Of a DNA stretch of 11,513 bases, positions 6,305-11,513 are shown in pieces. Position numbers and translations under genes: made by a program. Under the pieces are notes generated by a model, which was not told the DNA's origin, made no database searches, and saw only the letters and a list, made by a program, of their open reading frames with translations. The number at the start of each line of letters is the position of its first letter. Position 1 is the stretch's first letter. Source of the stretch: Betaproteobacteria bacterium (GTDB lineage: Bacteria > Pseudomonadota > Gammaproteobacteria > Burkholderiales > Burkholderiaceae_C); contig VBCQ01000266.1 of NCBI GenBank assembly GCA_005882155.1, forward strand, positions 1-11,513. Reading direction: 5' to 3'.

Positions 6305-6532
6305 GACGGCATCGGCCACCAAGGGCAACAGACGCATTGTTTGTGACCGCCCATGACAGTACACCGCAGGCAGCTTGCGCAGTTCAGGCTCGATGCCGAC
6401 AGTTCGATGTGCTTCGTTGAACCCGTATCGCAGTTCGAGGGCGGCGTGAGCAGACGTGGCCGCAGGCAGTAGCAGTAGCAAAAGACTTCATGACATCGGC
6501 GGCGTGAGCCGCCTGCGAGGAAGAGGTCCCCC
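6305..6532 (+). other. Intergenic leader of the cox operon, no gene seen
   Basis: These 228 bases hold no convincing gene. Bases 6301-6480 are about 60% G+C, visibly lower than the neighbouring genes. An open antisense frame crosses the region into the previous gene, but it has no ribosome-binding site or recognisable motif. I found no clear -35/-10 pair, although the oxidase promoter should be here. The 3' end holds the hairpin at 6498-6513 and the Shine-Dalgarno AGAGG (6522-6526) before coxB. Confidence 0.5.
6498..6513 (+). promoter_or_regulatory. GNRA-loop hairpin upstream of coxB
   Basis: GGCGGC-gtga-GCCGCC forms a 6-bp all-GC stem closed by a GUGA (GNRA-type) tetraloop in the mRNA leader, eight bases before the AGAGG Shine-Dalgarno of the oxidase operon. 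It could stabilise the mRNA 5' end, tune translation or end an upstream transcript; there is no U-run. Confidence 0.4.
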
Positions 6533-7642
6533 ATGGCCATGGCCATTGCGCTCTTTGTGATCGTCGTCGTCTCGGTGGTGTTCCACCTGGTCAGCCCCTG
6601 GTGGACGACACCGCTGGCGTCGAACTGGCGGGACATGGACGACACGCTGACGATCACCTTGGTGATCACCGGCATCTTCTTCGTCGTCATCAACCTGTTC
6701 ATGGTCTACATGCTGGTGAAGTTCCGTCACCGCGACGGCCACCGTGCGGCGTATCAGCCCGACAACCGCAAGCTTGAGCGGCGGCTGATCCTCGGCACAT
6801 CGGTGGGCATCATGGCGCTGCTCGCGCCGGGGCTGTTCGTCTACGCCGACTACGTGCGCGTGCCCGACAACGCGATGATCGTCGAGGTGCTGGGCCAGCA
6901 ATGGCAGTGGCGCTATCGCTTCCCGGGCGAGAACCGCAAGTTAGGCTTCAGCGACCCGCGCTTCGTCACCGGCGCCAACCCGTTCGGCCTCGACCCGAAG
7001 GACGACGCCGGGCAAGACGACGTGCTGATCCCGAGCAACGAAGTCCATCTGCCGCTCGACAAGCCGGTGAAGATGCTGCTGCGCTCGCACGATGTGCTGC
7101 ACGACTTCTTCGTGCCGCCGTTTCGCGCCCGCATGAACATGGTGCCGGGCATGGTGACCTGGTACTGGTTCACCCCCACCAAGGTCGGCCGCTACGAAGT
7201 GCTGTGCGCGCAGCTGTGCGGCGTCGGCCACTACAACATGCGCGGCTACGTCGTCGTCGAAGACCAGGCGAGCTTCGACGCATGGCTGAAGAAGCAGCCG
7301 ACCTTCGCGATGTCGATGAAGCCCGCGCCGGTGGCTGCCGGCGGCGCCGACAGCGCAGCCAGCAAAGGCCAGGCGCTGGCGCAATCGAAAGGCTGTGTGG
7401 CTTGCCATACGCTGGACGGCAGCCCGGGCGTCGGCCCGACCTGGAAGGGCTTGTTCGGCAAGACCGAAACGATGGCCGATGGATCGACCGCGCTGGTCGA
7501 CGACAAGTACCTGAAAGAGTTCATCCTCAACCCGCAAGCACGAGTCGTGAAGGGCTTCGCACCCATCATGCCGAAGATCCCCCTGAGCGACGACGAGCTG
7601 GCGGCGCTGGTGGCCTACATCCGAACCCAGAAGGCGCAGTAA
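6533..7642 (+). CDS. coxB: Cytochrome c oxidase subunit II with fused cytochrome c (caa3 type)
   Basis: This 369-aa protein takes electrons from cytochrome c and passes them through CuA to subunit I. It has N-terminal hydrophobic helices (~3-20, 40-63, 86-107), then a periplasmic cupredoxin domain. GQQWQWRY (121-128) carries the tryptophan region used for electron entry. The CuA ligands are H190 (DVLHDF) and CAQLCGVGHYNM, giving C225, C229, H233 and M236, with Q227 where Glu is usual. An Ala/Gly-rich linker (~262-277) leads to a C-terminal class I cytochrome c domain with the heme motif CVACH (288-292) and the likely axial Met346 in IMPKIP. Three hydrophobic helices is one more than the two in mature subunit II, so the first may be an uncleaved signal anchor. 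ATG 6533 is preceded by AGAGG at six bases. The stop TAA overlaps the coxA ATG (TAATG). Confidence 0.95.
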   Translation: MAMAIALFVIVVVSVVFHLVSPWWTTPLASNWRDMDDTLTITLVITGIFFVVINLFMVYMLVKFRHRDGHRAAYQPDNRKLERRLILGTSVGIMALLAPGLFVYADYVRVPDNAMIVEVLGQQWQWRYRFPGENRKLGFSDPRFVTGANPFGLDPKDDAGQDDVLIPSNEVHLPLDKPVKMLLRSHDVLHDFFVPPFRARMNMVPGMVTWYWFTPTKVGRYEVLCAQLCGVGHYNMRGYVVVEDQASFDAWLKKQPTFAMSMKPAPVAAGGADSAASKGQALAQSKGCVACHTLDGSPGVGPTWKGLFGKTETMADGSTALVDDKYLKEFILNPQARVVKGFAPIMPKIPLSDDELAALVAYIRTQKAQ

Positions 7643-9426
7643 TGAGTGCAACCCTGCCCGCAACGCCCGGCATGGCCCATGACGATCACGACGATCATGG
7701 GCCGCAGACTTTCATCACGAAGTACGTCTGGAGCCAGGACCACAAAGTGATCGCGGTGCAGTACAGCTGCATCGCGATCTTCACCGGCCTCGTCGGCCTG
7801 GTGCTGTCCGACCTGATGCGCCTGCAGCTCGCATTCCCCGGGCACTTCGCGTTCATCGACGCGGCGCACTACTACCAGTACGTGACGATGCACGGGATGA
7901 TCATGGTGATCTACCTGCGGACCGCGCTGTTCCTCGGCGGCTTCGGCAACTACCTGATCCCGCTGATGTGCGGCTCGCGCGACATGGTGTTCCCGTACCT
8001 CAACATGCTGAGCGTGTGGGTCTTCCTGCTGTCGGTGATCATCCTGATGGCGAGCTTCTTCGCGCCTGGCGGGCCGACCGGCGCCGGCTGGACGCTGTAC
8101 CCGCCGCAGGCGATCTTGCCCGGCACGCCGGGTTACGACTGGGGCATCATCTTGATGCTCGTCTCGCTGGTGGTGTTCATCGTCGCGACGACGATGGGCG
8201 GCCTCAACTACGTGACGACGGTGCTGCAGGCGCGCTGTGAGGGCATGACGCTGTTGCGCATGCCGCTCGCGGTGTGGGGCATCTTCGTCGCGACGATTCT
8301 CGCGCTGCTCGCGTTCCCGGCGCTGTTCGTCAGCGGCGTGATGATGCTGCTCGACCGCACGCTCGGTACCAGCTTCTTCATGCCGGCGCTGGTGTCGATG
8401 GGCCAGGTCACGAACTACAAGGGCGGCAGCCCGCTGTTGTTCCAGCACCTGTTCTGGTTCTTCGGCCACCCCGAGGTCTACATCATCGCGTTGCCGGCCT
8501 TCGGCGTCGTCTCCGACCTGATCAGTGTGCATGCGCGCAAGAGCATCTTCGGCTACCGCATGATGGTCTGGGCGATCCTCGCGATCGGCGTGCTCTCGGT
8601 CGTCGTCTGGGCGCACCACATGTTCGTCAGCGGCATGAACCCGTACTTCGGTTTCTTCTTCGCGACGACCACGCTGATCATCGCGGTGCCGACCGCGATC
8701 AAGGTCTACAACTGGCTGCTCACGCTGTGGCGCGGCGACATACACCTGACGGTGCCGATGCTGTTCGCGCTCGCCTTCGTCAGCACCTTCGTCATCGGCG
8801 GGCTGACCGGCCTCTTCCTCGGCAACGTCAGCGTCGACATTCCGCTGTCTGGCACCTACTTCGTCGTCGCCCACTTCCACATGGTGATGGCGGTGTCGCC
8901 GATCCTCGTCGTCTTCGGCGGCATCTACCACTGGTACCCGAAAGTCACCGGCAAGATGCTCGACGATCGGCTCGGCAAGCTGCACTTCTGGATCACCTTC
9001 CTCGGTACCTACGCGATCTATTTCCCGATGCATTACCTCGGCGTGCTCGGCATGCCGCGGCGCTACTACGCATACGAGGGCTACCAGTTCATCCCGCCGT
9101 CGGCGCAGTCGCTCAACGTGTTCATCACCGTCGCTGCACTGATCGTCGGCGTCGGGCAGCTGCTCTTCGTCGCCAACTTGATCGTGAGCCTGTGGCGCGG
9201 CAAGCCGTCTGGGCCGAACCCGTGGCGCGCCGCGTCGCTCGAATGGCAGACGCCCGACACCCCGCCGGTGCACGGCAACTGGGGCAAGCATCTGCCGGTC
9301 GCGCATCGCTGGGCCTACGCGTACAGCGTGCCGGGCGCACCCGAGGACTTCATCGCGCAGAACGCGCCGGCCGCAGCGGGCGGCGATGAGCCCGAACAGA
9401 CGCATGTCAGAGAGGCGATCATATGA
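7642..9426 (+). CDS. coxA: Cytochrome c oxidase subunit I
   Basis: This 594-aa polytopic protein is the catalytic core of a heme-copper oxidase, reducing O2 to water while pumping protons. Metal ligands are all visible: H84 (heme a), H276, H325 and H326 (CuB), H411 (heme a3) and H413 (heme a). Y280, which cross-links to H276, lies in FGHPEVY. A-family proton-channel residues are present: D114 and N121 (D-channel entrance, RDMVFPYLN), E278 in GHPEV, and T351 and K354 (K-channel, AVPTAIK). From residue 276 on, numbering happens to equal that of the Paracoccus enzyme. The N-terminus is His/Asp-rich (residues 12-19), which may be just a charged tail or could bind metal. ATG 7642 overlaps the coxB stop, and the stop at 9424-9426 overlaps the next ATG, indicating translational coupling. 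No assembly gene lies between coxA and the subunit III genes. Confidence 0.96.
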   Translation: MSATLPATPGMAHDDHDDHGPQTFITKYVWSQDHKVIAVQYSCIAIFTGLVGLVLSDLMRLQLAFPGHFAFIDAAHYYQYVTMHGMIMVIYLRTALFLGGFGNYLIPLMCGSRDMVFPYLNMLSVWVFLLSVIILMASFFAPGGPTGAGWTLYPPQAILPGTPGYDWGIILMLVSLVVFIVATTMGGLNYVTTVLQARCEGMTLLRMPLAVWGIFVATILALLAFPALFVSGVMMLLDRTLGTSFFMPALVSMGQVTNYKGGSPLLFQHLFWFFGHPEVYIIALPAFGVVSDLISVHARKSIFGYRMMVWAILAIGVLSVVVWAHHMFVSGMNPYFGFFFATTTLIIAVPTAIKVYNWLLTLWRGDIHLTVPMLFALAFVSTFVIGGLTGLFLGNVSVDIPLSGTYFVVAHFHMVMAVSPILVVFGGIYHWYPKVTGKMLDDRLGKLHFWITFLGTYAIYFPMHYLGVLGMPRRYYAYEGYQFIPPSAQSLNVFITVAALIVGVGQLLFVANLIVSLWRGKPSGPNPWRAASLEWQTPDTPPVHGNWGKHLPVAHRWAYAYSVPGAPEDFIAQNAPAAAGGDEPEQTHVREAII

Positions 9427-10097
9427 ACACGACGGCCATCTTGCGCTCGGCCGGCAGCGCAGCCGACGCGCCGGGCGCACCGCTCGGGCCGCAAGTCGCC
9501 GGCGGTCAGCGGCGCCCGCGCGGGTCGGCCACCGGAATCGGCCTGTGGGTCTTCATCGGTGTCGCGACGATGTTGTTCTCGCTGTTCCTGCTCGCGTTCG
9601 CGATGCGCATGGACAGCAGCGACTGGTCGCGGATCGCGACGCCATGGCAGCTGTGGCTCAGCACCTCGCTGCTCGTGGTCGGCAGCGTCGCGCTGCAGCA
9701 GGCGCGCAATGCGGCGCGTGCGTCGCGCTGGGACGCGGCACGCAGCCGCTTCGTCGCCGGCGGTCTTTGCGCCGCGGCTTTCCTGGTCGTGCAGCTGTGG
9801 GCCTGGCAGGCGCTGCAGGCGATCCATGTCGTGCCGGTCGGCAACCCGGCGGCGAGCTTCTTCTTTCTGCTGACCGCCATGCACGGCATGCACGTGATCG
9901 GCGGGCTGGTCGGCTGGACGGTGACCGCGAACGCCGCATGGCGGCAGGACGATCCGGCGCGGCTGACCGAGCTGATGACGCTGTGCGCCCGCTACTGGGA
10001 CTTCCTGCTCGGTGTGTGGATCGTGCTGTTCCTCGCGCTCGGCTGGCTCACGCCCGACATCGTGCGCTTCATCTGTGGAACGGGGAGCCCGACATGA
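9423..10097 (+). CDS. Divergent cytochrome c oxidase subunit III-like protein
   Basis: This 224-aa membrane protein belongs to the subunit III (COX3/CyoC) superfamily. It has about five hydrophobic helices (~38-60, 76-92, 111-135, 144-168, 191-209) after a ~35-residue Ala/Gly/Pro-rich soluble N-terminus. FFLLTAMHGMHVIGGL (147-162) corresponds to the canonical FHGxHV helix. YWDFLLGVWIVLF (191-203) replaces the usual YWHFVDxVW, so the conserved His and Asp positions are changed, and the acidic residue of the GETF segment of canonical subunit III is not seen. The family subunit III does not bind redox metals but supports proton uptake and enzyme stability. ATG 9423 overlaps the coxA stop (ATGA), and its own stop overlaps the next ATG. 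A structural or tuning role beside the canonical subunit III is inferred. Confidence 0.85.
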   Translation: MNTTAILRSAGSAADAPGAPLGPQVAGGQRRPRGSATGIGLWVFIGVATMLFSLFLLAFAMRMDSSDWSRIATPWQLWLSTSLLVVGSVALQQARNAARASRWDAARSRFVAGGLCAAAFLVVQLWAWQALQAIHVVPVGNPAASFFFLLTAMHGMHVIGGLVGWTVTANAAWRQDDPARLTELMTLCARYWDFLLGVWIVLFLALGWLTPDIVRFICGTGSPT

Positions 10098-10831
10098 GCG
10101 CCACGACCGTACCGCCGCTGGGCCCACAAGTGCCGTCGTCGACGACGCCTGCACACGCACCGGCCCACGCCGCCGGCGGCTCCGGCGGCCTGCGCGGGCT
10201 CGTCGGCGACTGGTCGTCCGACCGCGAAGCCTTCAAGGTGTCGTGGGGCAAGGCGATGATGTGGATCTTCCTGCTCAGCGACACCTTCATCTTCAGCTGC
10301 TTCCTCACCGGCTACATGACGGTCCGCAGCGCGACGACCGTGCCGTGGCCCAACGCCAGCCATGTCTTCTCGCTCAATGTCGGCGGCGCCGAGGTGCCGC
10401 TGATCCTGATCGCGATCATGACCTTCATCCTGATCAGCAGCAGCGGCACGATGGCGATGGCGGTCAACTGCGCGTATCGGCGCGACCGCGTCAACGCCGC
10501 CGCGCTGATGCTCGTCACCGCGGCGTTCGGCGAGACCTTCGTCGCGATGCAGGCGTTCGAATGGTCGAAGCTGATTCTCGAGGAAGGCATACGGCCGTGG
10601 GGCAATCCGATGGGCGCGGCGCAGTTCGGCTCGGTCTTCTTCATGATCACCGGCTTCCACGGCCTGCACGTCACTTGCGGCGTGATCTACCTGATCGTCG
10701 TCGCCGTGCGGCTGCTGCGCGGCAAGTACGAGAAAACCGGCAACTATCAGATCGTCGAGATCGCCGGCCTGTACTGGCACTTCGTCGACCTGGTGTGGGT
10801 CTTCATCTTTGCGCTGTTCTACCTGTGGTGA
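10094..10831 (+). CDS. coxC: Cytochrome c oxidase subunit III (canonical)
   Basis: This is a 245-aa integral membrane subunit of the oxidase with about five helices (~52-76, 100-124, 136-153, 177-206, 222-243) after a Pro/Ala-rich N-terminus. Canonical subunit III signatures are intact: GETFVAMQAFEW with E146 and E156, PWGNPMGAAQFGSVFF (168-183), ITGFHGLHVTCGVIYL with H189 and H192, and YWHFVDLVWVFIFALFYLW at the end. ATG 10094 overlaps the stop of the preceding gene (ATGA) and has GGGGAG a few bases before it. It starts MSAT, as does coxA in this operon. The gene tandem with the divergent subunit III suggests both enter one complex or alternative forms of it. Confidence 0.94.
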   Translation: MSATTVPPLGPQVPSSTTPAHAPAHAAGGSGGLRGLVGDWSSDREAFKVSWGKAMMWIFLLSDTFIFSCFLTGYMTVRSATTVPWPNASHVFSLNVGGAEVPLILIAIMTFILISSSGTMAMAVNCAYRRDRVNAAALMLVTAAFGETFVAMQAFEWSKLILEEGIRPWGNPMGAAQFGSVFFMITGFHGLHVTCGVIYLIVVAVRLLRGKYEKTGNYQIVEIAGLYWHFVDLVWVFIFALFYLW

Positions 10832-10838
10832 GGCGAGC

Positions 10839-11153
10839 ATGACAACGAGCACCGGGCAACAACATCCGATCGGCCTGTACCTCAAGGTCTGGCTGCTGCT
10901 GTTCGTGCTCAGCACGTTCTCGTACCTGGTCGACTACTTCCACTTCCATGGCTATCTGCGCTGGACGCTGATCATCGTCTTCATGCTGGCCAAGGCCGGC
11001 CTGATCGTTGCGGTCTTCATGCACATGGCGTGGGAACGCCTCGCGCTGATCATCGCGATCTTGCTGCCGCCGATGTGCCTGCTGGTCCTCGTCGCGCTGA
11101 TGTCGATCGAGGCCGACTACACCTTCCTCACGCGGCTCTTGTTCTTCCGCTGA
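10839..11153 (+). CDS. Cytochrome c oxidase subunit IV (prokaryotic COX4/CyoD-like)
   Basis: This 104-aa protein has three hydrophobic helices (~14-33, 40-62, 67-90), the size and topology of bacterial oxidase subunit IV. The helix-2 end, KAGLIVAVFMHM (52-63), matches the family's typical K..LI...FMH signature. The subunit is non-catalytic and helps assembly and stability of the oxidase. ATG 10839 is chosen because GAGG lies five bases before it and it follows the coxC stop by 7 bases; an in-frame upstream ATG at 10809 would overlap coxC by 23 bases. It is the last gene of the operon. Its stop codon TGA (11151-11153) is also the first three bases of a 95-bp tandem repeat. Confidence 0.88.
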   Translation: MTTSTGQQHPIGLYLKVWLLLFVLSTFSYLVDYFHFHGYLRWTLIIVFMLAKAGLIVAVFMHMAWERLALIIAILLPPMCLLVLVALMSIEADYTFLTRLLFFR

Positions 11154-11340
11154 GCCGCCGCAGCGAAGCGCCTGTGAAACTGCGCAGCGCAGGCGGCTCA
11201 CGTCAGGCCTTCTCTGCGCAACTGCGTAGGCGCTTCGTTCCGGCCTGAGCCGCCGCAGCGAAGCGCCTGTGAAACTGCGCAGCGCAGGCGGCTCACGTCA
11301 GGCCTTCTCTGCGCAACTGCGTAGGCGCTTCGTTCCGGCC
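11151..11340. repeat. Two identical 95-bp tandem copies with nested inverted repeats
   Basis: Bases 11151-11245 and 11246-11340 are identical over all 95 positions; a third copy begins but diverges after TGA at 11341. Each unit has two adjoining palindromes. In copy 1 these are TGAGCCGCC (11151-11159) with GGCGGCTCA (11192-11200), and CAGGCCT-side arm TCAGGCC (11203-11209) with GGCCTGA (11242-11248); in copy 2 the second arm pair extends to nine bases (11296-11304 with 11337-11345). A competing nested fold also exists: CGAAGCGCCT (11164-11173) with AGGCGCTTCG (11228-11237), enclosing TGCGCAG (11181-11187) with CTGCGCA (11214-11220). No transposase or obvious target duplication is seen. It may be a REP/BIME-like intergenic element and would form the 3' end of the oxidase mRNA. 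Confidence 0.9.
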
Positions 11341-11506
11341 TGACGCGCTTGGCGGCGCAAGCCGCTACGTAATTTCGCGATTGCGAGGCTTGCGCGCGTT
11401 CGCGGACACTGCCTGCGCACCGAACGCCTTTGCGTTCAGCGACGGTCGCGAGCCCTCTCAATGGGCCGCGAATCCGCTCGCGATCAACCCACCCTGTGGA
11501 GATGCC
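11341..11506. other. Structured intergenic segment with three inverted repeats
   Basis: No gene is seen here. Three perfect inverted repeats follow one another: GCGCAAGCC (11355-11363) with GGCTTGCGC (11387-11395); GAACGC-cttt-GCGTTC (11422-11437), a compact hairpin; and TCGCGAG (11446-11452) with CTCGCGA (11477-11483). None is followed by a T-run. They may be terminators, mRNA-stabilising structures or part of a larger intergenic element together with the adjacent 95-bp repeat. Confidence 0.5.
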
Positions 11507-11513
11507 ATGACAT
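11507..11513 (+). CDS. Probable start of the next gene, cut by window edge
   Basis: ATG at 11507 is preceded at suitable distance by GTGGAGA (11496-11502), a plausible ribosome-binding site. Only Met-Thr and one further base are visible, so nothing can be said of the product. Same strand as the oxidase operon, but separated from it by about 350 structured bases. Confidence 0.35.

Noticed and set aside
5813..6481. Minus-strand open frame spanning the small membrane protein gene and the cox leader
   Set aside because: Its part over 5813-6304 is antisense to a conserved gene with an excellent ribosome-binding site; the remainder has no recognisable motif or start signal.
6901..7641. In-frame upstream extension of coxA overlapping coxB
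   Set aside because: The extension is out-of-frame coxB sequence; the ATG at 7642 in the TAATG overlap gives the usual subunit I N-terminus.
7615..9480. A 621-codon minus-strand open frame opposite coxA
   Set aside because: coxA shows every catalytic residue; the antisense product is a charged, motif-free His/Arg/Asp-rich sequence typical of frame shadows.
11151..11340. CRISPR array
   Set aside because: Only two directly abutting 95-bp copies with no spacers and no cas genes.
11151..11340. Insertion sequence or integron attC pair
   Set aside because: No transposase or integrase gene, no target duplication and no attC core-site motifs could be seen.

Overview
The window comes from a high-GC bacterial chromosome. 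Its gene content, dense GC-ending codons and the 170-aa protein starting MRRRIYWLLPD suggest a betaproteobacterium, probably Burkholderiales; this placement is inference. I see no rRNA, tRNA, CRISPR array, transposase or phage gene. The window looks metabolic and respiratory rather than mobile.

Layout. (1) Bases 1-1035 hold the 3' part of an alpha-helical, cysteine-containing protein of unknown function, which enters from the left edge. (2) Bases 1159-5638 are a sugar-acid catabolic cluster. On the minus strand lie a FadR/DgoR-type GntR regulator and, downstream of it, an IlvD/Edd-family sugar-acid dehydratase (L-arabinonate/D-galactonate type). Divergently, on the plus strand, lie a 2-dehydro-3-deoxygalactonokinase (dgoK) and a short-chain dehydrogenase. 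Together they look like a De Ley-Doudoroff-type galactose/galactonate pathway: sugar oxidation (SDR), dehydration (IlvD-type), phosphorylation (DgoK), and repression by the GntR protein. No lactonase, aldolase or transporter is present here. A TTGTCATACAA palindrome overlaps the -10 of a near-consensus promoter in front of the dehydratase. A second, different palindrome sits in the divergent gntR/dgoK gap. (3) Bases 5792-6304 encode a small two-TM protein of the DUF1269 kind with a strong Shine-Dalgarno, preceded by a 12-bp repeat that occurs twice in its leader. (4) Bases 6533-11153 are a tight five-gene heme-copper oxidase operon: subunit II with a fused C-terminal cytochrome c (caa3 type), subunit I with all catalytic and proton-channel residues, a divergent subunit III-like protein, a canonical subunit III, and a subunit IV. 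Neighbouring genes overlap (TAATG, ATGA, ATGA) or are separated by only 7 bases, so they are very probably co-transcribed and translationally coupled. (5) Bases 11151-11506 are non-coding and highly structured. They contain two identical 95-bp tandem copies, the first starting on the stop codon of the subunit IV gene, followed by further inverted repeats and the probable first codons of the next gene at the right edge.

The least explained parts are the 95-bp structured tandem repeat, the extra divergent subunit III, the three-TM N-terminus of subunit II, and the operator architecture of the sugar-acid cluster. I found no clear sign of an entirely new biological system.
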